A DNA stretch of 64,000 bases from Anomaloglossus baeobatrachus (lineage: Eukaryota; Chordata; Amphibia; Anura; Aromobatidae), in NCBI RefSeq assembly GCF_048569485.1, contig NC_134353.1, forward strand, positions 74,027,408 through 74,091,407. Direction: 5' to 3'. The notes under the pieces are model-generated. The model worked only from the letters and a program-made list of their open reading frames with translations, did no database searches and was not told the origin of the DNA. This document shows, one piece after another, positions 45,815 through 56,732 of this stretch. Numbering within the stretch: position 1 is the stretch's first letter; every line of letters begins with the position of its first letter. A program made the position numbers and the translations under genes.

Positions 45815-46084
45815 TATAGACCAAGATGTAAAAAATACATAAAATTTAACATCAAAAATTAATTTAAACGATAGGCCAAACAAATTCCCTGTAAGGGGTT
45901 CTCAACTCTACCCTTTCTTCTTAAGTGTCCAACCAGGATTACTGCACAGAGCTGATAGTACGTCAGCAATAGGGACTAACCTGCCCAGAGATCACTTTGG
46001 GGAGTTGCACATCCTAGCATCAAACTTCACTATTTGATTAATGCTGCTGCCCAAACCTACAGTACGGTATGTATTTCTACTAGT

Positions 46085-47560
46085 GTTGAGTGGGCACTAC
46101 CATGCTCGGTACTCGTAACTAGTGATGAGTGAGCACTACCATGCTCGGGGGCTCAGTACTCGTAACTAGTGATGAGTGAGCACTACCATGCTCGGGGGCT
46201 CAGTACTCATAACTAGTGATGAGTGAGCACTACCATGCTCGGGTGCTCAGTACTCGTAACTAGTGATAAGTGAGTTCTACCATGCTCGGGTGCTCAGTAC
46301 TTGTAACTAGTGATGAGCGGGCACTACCATGCTCGGGGGCTCAGTACTCATAACTAGTGATGAGTGAGCACTACCATGCTCGGGTGCTCAGTACTTGTAA
46401 CTAGTGATGAGTGAGCACTACCATGCTCGGGGGCTCAGTACTCATAACTAGTGATGAGTGAGCACTACCATGCTCCGGTGCTCGGTACTAGTGATGAGCG
46501 GGCATTACCATGCTCGGGTGCTCTGTACTCGTAACTAGTGATGAGTGGGCACTACCATGCTCGGATGCTCTGTACTTGTAACTAGTGATGAGCAGGCACT
46601 ACCATGCTGGAGTGCTCAGTACTCGTAACTAGTGATGAGCGAGCACTAACATGCTCGTATGCTCGATACTCGTAACTGGTGATGAGCGGGCACTACCATG
46701 CTCAGGTGCTCAGTACTTGTAAGTTGTAACTAGTGATGAGTGAGCACTACCATGCTCGGGTGCTCGGTACTCGTAACTAGTGATGAGCGAGCACTACCAT
46801 GCTCAGGGGCTCAGTACTCATAACTAGTGATGAGTGAGCACTACCATGCTCGGGTGCTCAGTACTCGTAACTAGTGATAAGTGAGTTCTACCATGCTCGG
46901 GTGCTCAGTACTTGTAACTAGTGATGAGCGGGCACTACCATGCTCGGGGGCTCAGTACTCATAACTAGTGATGAGTGAGCACTACCATGCTCGGGTGCTC
47001 AGTACTTGTAACTAGTGATGAGTGAGCACTACCATGCTCGGGGGCTCAGTACTCATAACTAGTGATGAGTGAGCACTACCATGCTCCGGTGCTCGGTACT
47101 AGTGATGAGCGGGCATTACCATGCTCGGGTGCTCTGTACTCGTAACTAGTGATGAGTGGGCACTACCATGCTCGGATGCTCTGTACTTGTAACTAGTGAT
47201 GAGCAGGCACTACCATGCTGGAGTGCTCAGTACTCGTAACTAGTGATGAGCGAGCACTAACATGCTCGTATGCTCGATACTCGTAACTGGTGATGAGCGG
47301 GCACTACCATGCTCAGGTGCTCAGTACTTGTAACTAGTGATGAGCGAGCACTACCATGCTCGGGTGCTCACTACTCGTAACTAGTGATGAGCGAGCACTA
47401 CCATGCTGGGGTGCTCAGTACTCGTAACTAGTGATGAGCGGGCACTACCATGCTCAGGTGCTCAGTACTCGTAACTAGTGATGAGCGGGCACTACCATGC
47501 TCAAGTGCTCTGTACTTGTAACTAGTGATGAGAGAGCACTATCATGCTCGGGGGCTTGGT
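46085..47560. repeat. 46-bp minisatellite, about 31 units
   Basis: Unit of the type 'ctagtgatgagtgagcacta' plus 'ccatgctcgggtgctcagta' plus 'ctcgtaa'. A block of variants at about 46120-46720 is repeated in the same order at about 46780-47330, a higher-order duplication of some 660 bp. The unit is the end sequence of the TAGTGATGAGCG MITE group. Confidence 0.92.
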
Positions 47561-47745
47561 ACTCAAAATGGCCAGTCGTCCGTTTGGACAGGTGAGACTC
47601 ATGTACCAAGTATAATGGAAGATTCTCCAGAAAAATGCTTGAGTTTCCCATTGACTTCCATTATACTCGGTACACGAGTCAAGCACGTCCGAGCGTCGGA
47701 TTGCTCGTTTCCAGTACGGAGCACCCGAGCATTGTAGTGCTCACT
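47561..47745. mobile_element. remainder of the MITE that seeded the 46-bp array
   Basis: 'gacttccattatactcggta', 'cgagtcaagcacgtccgag' and the closing 'gagcacccgagcattgtagt' plus 'gctcact' are the inverted counterpart of the array unit. The array and this piece together make one swollen MITE. Confidence 0.6.
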
Positions 47746-48353
47746 CTAAACTAATCTATACACATCTTTTTAAGGGATTTCCCTCTCCTTCCTGCTCTTT
47801 ATCTCTTCCCTAATAAATATTTCCTTCCCTACCTTTCTCTTTCCCTTCCTCTCCTCCCTTATGTTTCAGATTCCTATGTGTTAAATGTTTATGTACAATA
47901 TAAGTAAGTAACTAGGTTACGGCAAGCTTTTAATTGTTATTTATGGTAAGGTGCCATATTGTACTGTATTGCATTGCATATACCCTTATGTTCAAATTAT
48001 GCTATAAAAATATTTTAAACACATCTTTAGTGCTGTCTTCAGTTTTGTAGAATCTACCTTTAAATAGTCACTGATCTCTTTGGAAAAAGATCTACAGATT
48101 TTATAGACACAACTTTCCGTTTGTATAATTTACCTGTTTTTTTTTGTGGCTTTATGTTGGATAGTCTGATCGAAAAAAAAATGGTTATTTGAGAATTGTT
48201 TTCCCAGCTCATATAGATATTTTTATGGTTATTTCCATAAGGGGGAGATTTCTGCAGATTGGTTATACAATGAACACAATGATAACAATCCAGTATACAG
48301 TGAGCTCTTAAGCTCCCCATTGTGGCAGCTGTTGGCGTTCAGGATTATCTCAT
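47746..48353. other. no gene seen
   Basis: AT-rich intronic sequence of sorcs2; an 86-codon minus frame (48060-48320) has no recognisable family. Confidence 0.45.
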
Positions 48354-48357
48354 TTAA

Positions 48358-49040
48358 AGGGAGACGGTCACTAGTTTTATTCTGCCTGGTATGGATACTT
48401 CAATGAAACTGATAATAGACGATTATACCACTTATACCACTATATTACTTCTTGTTCCTGCAGCGTGTCACGGGTGACAGTCATGTGGTTTCTGGCCATA
48501 GAAGGTCACGGCATTTGGCTGCGCAACATGCTTATTGACTTTCCATTGTTCCTGCTGTCAGTATTCATTGGTATAGGTAGCTTTCCTGCTGGATTCATCT
48601 CTCTCCATTTTGGACCCAGCAGGAGCTCACCTTCTACCCAGCTACTGATTATCAGTATTCTCTTATTGCTTACATACCCCTTCCTTCCTTGAACTGGTGC
48701 TGGTTCATTCTTTTCCCCTTTGTGTCCACCCTGTGTCCTCTTTAGTGTTTAGTGGGGTTGATGAAGAGCTCATCCCACCCGTTCCCTATTTAGGGCCTAG
48801 CACTAGGGATACCTAGGGTCAGGTATGCGGCTCGGCACATAGGTGCGGAACCTATCTAGGGTGGTGAGGGACCCCAGGGACCAGCAGTAGGTTTAGTCAG
48901 GGGTCACCATCTTCCCTTTCGCCGTTCACTTGGTACTTCTCCGTACCAAGTGTGACACAGCATACATGACATCAAGAATCTTCTTCACCAGATTTATGTG
49001 ACCATTAGATAGGAAAGCATAAACTAGTGACAGATTTCCT
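48358..49040. mobile_element. MITE split by a solo LTR
   Basis: 'aagggagacggtcactagtt' at the left and its inverted partner 'aaactagtgacagatttcct' at the right, with TTAA at 48354-48357 and a degenerate version on the right. The solo LTR 48466-48957 lies between. Confidence 0.65.
48466..48957 (+). mobile_element. solo LTR fossil
   Basis: 492 bp, TGTCACGGGTGACAG...CCAAGTGTGACA. It is flanked by CAGCG and CAGCA, a 4-of-5 (or exact 4-bp) target repeat. A second copy is split between 33245-33747 and 43516-43568. An LTR retroelement, superfamily not determined; no internal region in this window. Confidence 0.75.
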
Positions 49041-49317
49041 CTAAAGGGGTGTTCAATTTTGGAGCCAATTTTTTTTTTGGGGGGGAGCAGTGCTTTGCGG
49101 CTATAAAGGGAGCTAATGGTTTATCTTTTAAAGGGCTACACAATCATATGAATGGTTTGGAGGGGTGAACATTTCTGACAGGTACCCTTTAATACAACTA
49201 CTTGTCCTACTTGGGTATAAGCGTAAGAGATGAGACAACTCCTATTCATATCTGGGGACTGAAGCCGATCCATATCAGACTCTGATATCACTAAATACAT
49301 CAATAGCTGTCACTTGC

Positions 49318-49420
49318 CTTTTGAACTTATACAAGATGAAAGCTCCGACCGCTACAAGACAGATGGCGAAGATGATCACGATTGCCCAGTACCCTCCTGT
49401 TCCACCAATCGCCTGTGACT
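49318..49420 (-). CDS. sorcs2: sorcs2 exon: transmembrane segment
   Basis: Acceptor 'gctatctcctgcag', 103 nt, then 'TTCAAAAG|gcaagtg': a GC donor instead of GT. The neighbouring bases AG|GCAAGT are the strong consensus seen for GC-AG introns. The peptide SQAIGGTGGYWAIVIIFAI continues into CLVAVGAFILYKFKR, one transmembrane helix with a basic stop-transfer at its cytoplasmic end. It aligns with the human segment GGGGGYWAVVV...GAFILYKFKR as I remember it. Enters in phase 1 and leaves in phase 2, matching both neighbours. A GC-to-GT change elsewhere nearby would shift the frame, so the GC site is needed. Confidence 0.93.
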
Positions 49421-49702
49421 CTGCAGGAGATAGCACAATATTTTGGTTAATCAATGTGTCTAGCTCTAAGTAGTTGGGGTAGAAGATTTGGGCTGTGCAT
49501 ATGTATATATGATAGGGCATCAATATCATAGAAGTGGAAAAAAAACCATTAGAACTAGGAACCTCATCCATGGAAATTATGAGAAAGACTTGCATGGTTA
49601 TTAGAGTCACAACCACTATGCTGGCTTAAAGACATGGCTGCAGCAGCCCCACGTGGATGAAACTGTAGACGGTAGTAGAAAGGGTTAACGCCGCGCTGCC
49701 GT

Positions 49703-49886
49703 GTAAGAATGACATGTAGCGGAATATTTTAATTATTATTTTACTAGTCACCGCGTTTAAGAGATACTTTCTCTTTCTTCAGGACAAAAATCACTGTATA
49801 TTTGTCCTGAAGAAGGACAACGAATCTCTGAAATGCGGTGACTCGTAAAATGACAATTCAAATATTCCGCTACATGTCATTCTTAC
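49703..49886. repeat. inverted repeat (hairpin) of about 70-bp arms
   Basis: GTAAGAATGACATGTAGCGG at the left is exactly inverted at 49861-49886; the arms continue with gaps to 'caggacaaa/tttgtcctg' in the middle. Only a 6-bp GCTGCC flanks both sides, so I do not class it with the long-target-repeat hairpins. Confidence 0.7.
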
Positions 49887-50336
49887 AATGCTGCCTACAG
49901 ATGGATGTCTCTGATTTGGACGACATCCCTAGTCATTTACCAAGGAGCTTAAATGGGTCGGACATTGGCTTATGAGGTATTCATTCCAGACATAATAAAT
50001 GTAAAATGTGAAAAACTAATGCTCACTTCTCTCCGGCTGAAACTGCTGCTCACTGCCAGCCTTATGGTTTCCTTCTTTTTCTATGGCGCGCCACATCTCT
50101 GTACTCTTCACTATGGGCCAGGACTTCCAGCCTGGTTACTGCATGTTGTAAGGGTATGAAGCACCTTGTGACATCACATCCTTATGAAATGCAGTGATCC
50201 CGAAGACCTAGAAGTGTTGGCCTATAGTGAAGAGGACGAAAATGTGGTGCATGACGGTGGAGAGAAGAGGACTGGACAGTGAGCAGCGGGGCAGCCGGTA
50301 AGGTGAGCATTTAGAGGTTAGTTTTTTACTTTGTTT

Positions 50337-50338
<2 letters not shown>

Positions 50339-50366
<28 letters not shown>
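50339..50366. repeat. poly-T run, 28 bases
   Basis: Uninterrupted T run in a sorcs2 intron. Confidence 0.95.
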
Positions 50367-50370
<4 letters not shown>

Positions 50371-50757
50371 TTTTCGGGACCAGGTTTTCTTTTTGTGTAT
50401 TGTGTTTGAATTTGTGTGGAACTGCTAATTTCAGGAAATTCAACACAAACTGGATCCTTTGTGGATGTATCTGCTCATGTCTAATACGTAGTGTCACAAA
50501 ATCACGTCTACAACACATTAAGATAAACGAGAAGTGCACAACCCCTTTAAAATTGATAAAAACCCATCCATAATATATCTGACTACTTCAACCTAATGTC
50601 CTCTATAGCTAAATAGTACAATAGATGGCAAAGGAGGAGAATGCAACTGCAAAACAATAAGAACCCAAATGCCAGACGTGGTCTGTGGATACCTAAGTGG
50701 CAGAATAAACACTAAAAGAGACGGATATCTATAAAAGATAATTAAAAATAAGTTTAC

Positions 50758-50857
50758 CTGATTCAGAATCACTTAACGTTACCAACACCCAGAATCCGCC
50801 TCTGAGGAAGAACGTGATGTTATGTGCACTCAAGGCCTGTCTTATCACTGATATCCT
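50758..50857 (-). CDS. sorcs2: sorcs2 exon: membrane-proximal ectodomain
   Basis: Acceptor 'tttctttccttta' + 'g', 100 nt, donor 'TCAG|gtaaac'. It starts on a codon boundary and ends in phase 1, fitting the transmembrane exon. The peptide RISVIRQALSAHNITFFLRG, then GFWVLVTLSDSES, aligns with human RLAAIQQVLNAQKISFLLRG from memory. HNIT is a potential N-glycosylation site. Lies between the KRKR processing region and the membrane. Confidence 0.92.
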
Positions 50858-50946
50858 CTAAAGGAAAGAAACAAAGAAAATGTCAATTCCGGGCCAGTAT
50901 CATTTATGTTAATGCGTCCTTTATTCCATGTTGCTGTCATACAGAA

Positions 50947-50948
<2 letters not shown>

Positions 50949-50994
<46 letters not shown>

Positions 50995-51003
50995 GTATAT
51001 ATA
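50949..51003. repeat. (TA)n microsatellite
   Basis: TA-rich run abutting the left end of a Tc1 derivative. Confidence 0.95.
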
Positions 51004-51935
51004 CAGTACAGACCAAAAGTTTGGACACACCTTCTTATTCAAAGAGTTTTCTTTATTTTCAGGACTCTAAAAATTGTAGATTCACATTGAAAGCATCAAA
51101 TATATGAATTATCACATGTGGAATGAAATACTTAAAAAAGTGTGAAACAACTGAAAATATGTCTTATATTCTAGATTCTTCAAAGTAGCCACCTTTTGCT
51201 TTGATTACTGCTTTGCACACTCTTGGCATTCTCTTGATGAGCTTCAAGAGGTAGTCACCAGAAATGGTCTTCCAACAATCTTGAAGAAGTTCCCAGAGAT
51301 GCTTAGCACTTGTTGGCCCTTTTGCCTTCACTCTGCGGTCCAGCTCACCCCAAACCATCTCGATTGGGTTCAGGTCTGGTGACTGTGGAGGCCAGGTCAT
51401 CTGGCATAGCACCCCATCACTCTCCTTCTTAGTCAAATAGCCCTTGCACAGCCTGGAGGTGTGTTTGGGGTCATTGTCCTGTTGAAAAATAAATGATAGT
51501 CTAGCTAAACAAAACCGGATGGAATAGCATGCCGCTGCAAGATGCTGTGGTAGCCATGCTGGTTCAGTATGCCTTCAATTTTGAATAAATCCCCAATAGT
51601 GTCACCAGCAAAGCACCCCCACACCATCACACCTCCTCCTCCATGCTTCACGGTGGGAACCAGCCATGTAGAGTCCATCCGTTCACCTTTTCTACAAAGA
51701 CACGGTGGTTGGATCCAAAGATCTCAAATTTGGACTCATCAGACGAAAGCACAGATTTCCACTGGTCTAATGTCCATTCCTTGTGTTCTTTAGCCCAAAC
51801 AAGTCTCTTCTGTTTGTTGCCTGTCCTTAGCAGTGGTTTCCTAGCAGCTACTTTACCATGAAGGCCTGCTGCACAAAGTCTCCTCTTAACAGTTGTTCTA
51901 GAGATGAGAAGGTGTGTCCAAACTTTTGGTCTGTA

Positions 51936-51938
<3 letters not shown>
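51004..51938 (-). mobile_element. Tc1 deletion derivative, copy 2
   Basis: Same family and same internal deletion as 17864-18771; the junction ATG lies at 51904-51906. Flanked by TA (51002-51003, 51939-51940). A 90-codon minus frame (51164-51436) is the C-terminal end of the transposase, with 'SPDLNPIEMVWGELD', and is not functional. Confidence 0.9.

Positions 51939-51996
<58 letters not shown>
51939..51996. repeat. (TA)n microsatellite, about 29 units
   Basis: Pure TA run abutting the right end of the Tc1 derivative. Confidence 0.96.
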
Positions 51997-51998
<2 letters not shown>

Positions 51999-53455
51999 GA
52001 AGCCAAGTGCAATAAAAGCGGGCGTACTGAGTGACGGGCACAGAAGGAGAAAGGGCCCTGCCCCAAGGGCTCAAAGTCTACCTGGAAAAGGGGGAAGGAG
52101 ACAGTAAGTAAAGGCAGGAGCCGCAATTCTGAGAATTTACTGTATGTTTTCAGCTTGCGGTGAAGGTTTCCAAGGTGGGTGAGATGACCCTTTGTTCTTA
52201 TAGGGTCTATGATATCCCATATGTAGATTAAAAAACACCTTTTTATTGAAGGGTGGTTTAAATTTACTGCCAGATAATATGGCTGAAGTTAGTGGAAAAG
52301 TACATACAGGAACTTAAAAAAGCAATGAAATAAAAATTGAAAAAATATTAAAACACTATTCAAAATGCCATACATTCTGCTTATTCTAAACTCAGCTAAT
52401 TCCTGGATCGAAAAGAAAAAAATAAAATAAAAGGAAATAAAACAATTATCTATTGTACCATTTTAATTAAACTTATTTCCAGCCTTTCTCGACTTTCAAA
52501 AATGTTAAACAAAAACAAAACCTAAAAGCCACAAAAAAAAAATATTTAGAAAGAAAATATCAAATTCGTATTATTATTCACATTATTATTATTTTGAAAT
52601 TTAGAAGTTGATTGATGATTGTGTATTAATTAATTATTTATTCAAATCCAGATTAATTATTTCACATCTTTAATTAAATTTACTGTCAGACAATGGGACT
52701 AAAAAAAAAATAAAAAAAAAAAATCAGAGCCGTCACGAGGGTTTTGTAAAGCAAAACGTTAATACATTCATTCATCTTTCGGCAGATAAGGGAACAATTA
52801 CCTGAGTCAATATCATAGCGGAGCTGAATTATAAATGCTTTCAACTAACCGCATTATTTTAGTGACATCATTATACAATCAAAATATAATTACGATAGGA
52901 TCAGAAAAAAAACAAACCTTTGAATATATTCATCCCGTTATCAACAACAAGCGTTCAATTAATCTCCAGCACAAAGGAGTGTAACGCGTACAGTGTACAA
53001 ATGAGAAAAAATGCAGCTCGCACGCATAAATCCCAGGCTAACGGTATTAATGGCTCGTGTCAACATTTCTTTTATCTCTACATTCCGGGATATGCAGCTT
53101 TTCGGGATAACAGTACAAAGTAAGTCAAACTAAATATTTGCGTTTATACAGAAAACTGGTCCAAAATTTAATTTTGATTAATTTCGTAATGCATTTAAAA
53201 TTTCAGGGAAGTTTTCAAAATAATTGGTCCTGTGTGTGCATGAGGAATAACCGTATTTCTGGCTGTTATGTGACTTGTATTCTTCATTTTTCATCTCTGC
53301 AGATTTGATTTCTAAATTGCAGTTGCCTCTGAGCTAGTGGGTGGCGACTAGCTGGTAGGATGTCTCCCATACATAGCACCCAGAGACATGAGGAGAGTCC
53401 TGCTCTCCTTTCTCTATGTAGGACTTGTTCTGAACAGCATAGACATTATATAACA
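51997..53455. other. no gene seen; short SINE-like piece then AT-rich unique DNA
   Basis: 52010-52090 ('agggccctgccccaagggct') looks like a dispersed repeat. From 52200 to 53340 the sequence is AT-rich and free of repeats I recognise; it is one of the few unique-looking stretches and could hold conserved non-coding sequence of the sorcs2 intron. Confidence 0.4.
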
Positions 53456-53459
53456 TTTC

Positions 53460-53805
53460 TGATTATCTGTCTATCTATATCTGTCTGTCTATCTATCCAT
53501 ATCTTATCAATCTGTCCATCCATCCATCCATCCATCCATCCATCCATTCGTCCGTCCGTCCATCCATCCATCCATCCATCCATCTTTATATCTCTCTATC
53601 TATCTATCCCTCTATCTATCTCTCTATCCATCCATCCATCCATATATATCTCTCTATCTATCTATCCATCTATCTCTATATATTTCTATCTATCTATCCC
53701 TTTATCTATCCATCTATCATCTATCTATCTATCCATCTATCATCTATCTATCTATCTATCTATCTATCCCTCCATCTATCTATCTATCTATCTACCTACC
53801 ACCAA
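53460..53805. repeat. compound tetranucleotide microsatellite (TATC/CATC)n
   Basis: About 340 bp of TATC, CATC and related tetramers. A 151-codon frame over it is an artefact of the repeat. Confidence 0.96.
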
Positions 53806-53909
53806 AGGTTTTTAAACAATATTAACCTTGGAATACAAATGCTGGGGTCCCTAAGACAGTGGGGACCCTGAGAAATAAAGCAGTTTGACTCCCTTTAAAG
53901 CCGGTCCTG

Positions 53910-54000
53910 ACTGTAACTAGGGCTTATTTTGGAGTGGGGCTTATATTTCAAACATACTCCAAAAATCCAGTAAAATCATGCTAGGGCTCATTTTTTTGGG
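53910..54000. repeat. dispersed repeat fragment
   Basis: 'taactagggcttattttgga' and 'ggggcttatatttcaaacat' match the block at 978-1070. Confidence 0.6.
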
Positions 54001-54616
54001 TAATAATAGAGTTCATTCCCCCATGTTTCTCCCCTGTAGTCATTAGACATTGTTTCTGCAATACCACAGAATGCCTCTACATACTGCACAGACTTGTCGC
54101 AGGTCCCTCCCACTCAGAATACAGGAAGCACAAGAAGATACTTAAAGAAATGATAATATAATACTGATACGGTGCTGAAGAATCAGATATAAAAAAATCA
54201 TTCTACTGGTTTTTCCTAGGTATGGGGGGTTGGGGGTATAAGAGATTCTATTCGAGATAGGCTTTAAATTGCTTATTCAATGTTAGACATATATCCGTCA
54301 GGGGCAGGATGTTGTATTACTAACCTAGCATGACATTTCTGAGTTATGTCTCCTGCTGCCGTTATTGAGGACAATCCCATTCTCAGATCATAGATTGCTT
54401 TCCTCCTCTCCATTGGCCTCATGATGTATTACAAACAGCAATTTATATCCACTCGCCGGCAATTTTAATGCATTTGGCCAAGAAATATTCATGTTGTAAA
54501 AGCGAATATATAACAAAGTATGATATCTCCCGAGTTCTGTCGCTCTCCCGCTCACTGATGAGTGGAGGCTTCCCAGGATAGTGGACAGATTTACAGCATG
54601 CGCGTCTACACTGTAC

Positions 54617-54742
54617 CTTGTCGGTGGGCACGCTCCTCTTCCTCTTCGGCTGATTTGTAGGCGGTAGAAGGTATAAGTCAGCCGTGGTCGGTAAGCCTGG
54701 TTTTACCACTGTCACAAGCGTTTGCTCAGGAATGTTAGTTTC
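54617..54742 (-). CDS. sorcs2: sorcs2 exon: ectodomain with KRKR site
   Basis: sorcs2 encodes a type I receptor of the VPS10 family. It binds proneurotrophins and partners with p75NTR and TrkB in neurons. This 42-codon exon (acceptor 'catttgcag', donor 'ACAAG|gtacag', phase 0 at both ends) reads ETNIPEQTLVTVVKPGLPTT, then ADLYLLPPTNQPKRKRSVPT and DK. Human SORCS2 from memory has ETSVPQELLVTVVKPGLPTL at this point. PKRKR|S resembles a furin-type cleavage site; human has TRKRS. The VPS10 propeller, PKD and upstream exons are not in the window and must lie beyond 64,000. With the four downstream exons it gives a 183-residue C-terminus in unbroken phase, so the gene appears functional. Confidence 0.94.
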
Positions 54743-54851
54743 CTGCAAATGTATGAAGCAAGCGGGTTACTTTTCCATCATTTAGCTAAAAAAAAAAAAA
54801 GTGAAGGCAAGAGCAAAAAATGTATACTTTCCATGGCAGTAACTGGAACTC

Positions 54852-55844
54852 TTAGGCTAAGACCGCACTTTGCGTTTCCACCTGCGTTTTTGGTGCTTTT
54901 TAGGTCCGTTTTGAGAAGCACCTTTTTCATGCCAAAAGGCATGCGTTTTGATTTTACAGCAAAGTCAATGGAAATCGGTGATTTTCAGACCGCACTTTGC
55001 GTTTCTAAATGCTGCGCTTAATTTGCATATTTTGTGGCAAAAAACATGCGTTCAAAGAAGCAGCATGTCAATTGTTTTTGCCATTTTGGGTGCGTTTTGC
55101 TAACATTAAAGTCAATGAGAAATGGCAAAAATCAAGATTCCTACAAATTCCTGCGTTTTACCTGCTTTTTTTGTGCAGAAAACATGCGTTTTCGACTAAC
55201 AAAACGCATGCTGTTTGGACATTAAAATAATGATTGCATATTTCCCTTTACACACACACACAGTCCGACAATTAAATTAAAGAAAAATAATAAATTATTG
55301 CTATTTTTCCAAAAAATAGTATATTTCTGCTATAATTTTAATCATTATTTCTATTTTCTAAATTATTTCTTGAAATACTATGTCCCAAGAATGACAAAAG
55401 TATTTTAGGAGTGATACCTTTATAGGCTAAGCTTGCTAATATGATTTTTCTGGTTAGCCTATAAAGGTATCACTCCTAAAATACTTTTGTCATTCTTGGG
55501 ACATAGTATTTCAATTGATTTTTCTGGCTAACACGGTACCACAATATTACCCTGTATTGCACATCTAAATTATCTCTAAAATTCTGTGTTCCTTTTTTTC
55601 TCTTTTTTCATTGTATTTGACTGTTTAATCTTTATTTAGCAGTGTCTTGATGTTCAAAACGCATCTGTCAAAACGCAGGTGAAAAAGCATGTAAAAAGCG
55701 CTGAAAACGCATGTAAAACGCGGTAAATACGCATGCGTTTTCAGCGCTAAAGTTCTGTAAAATGCAACTTTGGTCAAATCAATTAAGCCCAAAACGTGCA
55801 TTTAGAACTGCAAGTAGGAGAACGCAAAGTGCGTTCTTAGCCTT
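54852..55844. mobile_element. MITE with 'TTAGGCTAAGACCGCACTTT' end
   Basis: Left 'TTAGGCTAAGACCGCACTTT' then GCGTT; right 'aacgcaaagtgcgttcttag' then 'ccttaa', inverted. Many 'aaacgcatg/catgcgttt' motifs inside. It carries the hairpin insertion 55371-55564, and its right end abuts the next MITE. Confidence 0.75.
55371..55564 (+). mobile_element. hairpin insertion with 13-bp target repeats
   Basis: CTAAATTATTTCT (55358-55370) and CTAAATTATCTCT (55565-55577) flank it with one mismatch. Perfect 60-bp arms (55371-55430 and 55454-55513) enclose a 23-nt loop; a 51-nt tail (55514-55564) follows. 'TGATTTTTCTGG' is present both in the loop and at the start of the tail. Confidence 0.78.
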
Positions 55845-56248
55845 AAGGCCCCGTTACACGCTACGATTTATCTGACGATCTCAGTAGCGATGTGACACCC
55901 CCAGGATGTAGGTACGATTTGCCGAGATCGCACATAGGTCGTTTATTAGCGGTCACAAGTAACGATCTCACAAGCGACGCAAAATCGTTCAGAGATATAT
56001 TGTTTGCCCAAGGCGGCCGTGTGGATGTTGTTCGTCGTTGGCAGGGTGTCAAACGTAGCAATATGTCTGCTGCGTTCCAAACGATGAACAATATTTTGAA
56101 AGTGAACGACGTGTCAACGATCAACGATTTTCAACCTATTTGCGATCGTTCGGAGTCGCACGTAGGTGTCACACGCAACGATGTCGCTAACGATGTGACC
56201 CCCGACGACATATCGTCAGATAAATCGTAGTGTGTAACGCCGCCTTTA
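55845..56248. mobile_element. CpG-rich MITE
   Basis: Ends GGCCCCGTTACACGCTACGA and its inverted partner 'tcgtagtgtgtaacgccgcc'; inner 'tttatctgacgat/atcgtcagataaa' extends the inverted repeat. Confidence 0.82.
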
Positions 56249-56732
56249 GACCAGGATGATGTAATTTTAAGGGGTTGTCCACGTTATGGACTAAAATCAG
56301 GAAAAGCATAAAAAAGTACTGGGAAATGCATTAATACCTACAACCTGCACTGCAGCTCCACTGACGATCTTTGTGATGTGTAAAGAATAGATGTAGTGAT
56401 GAAATGTAAACCTACAAAATTTACTAAAAGGAACAGTCCAAAGACTAAGCATAAAACCAATCAATTGTGACTCCCTATTATAAATAAATCAAGACCAGTG
56501 CAAAGGACAAAAAAGAAAAGGACCAAAGAGATAAAATAGTCAAATACACAAATATATTTATTGATCAAAAAAAGTGAACAAAGTGCACAGTGATGGCAAA
56601 ATAGAATGGAAAAAACTTTGCCCAGAAATAAAACCAGTACCAAGGCATGCCTAAAGATGGCAGTACAGCCTGCTGTATAGGTTTAATGTTCTCAGTATAA
56701 TATGGGCTGAAGGAGAGAGGGTGATGTGTAAG

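Noticed and set aside
53360-53815. 151-codon frame rich in Ser, Ile, Tyr and Pro
   Set aside because: It is translated TATC/CATC microsatellite.
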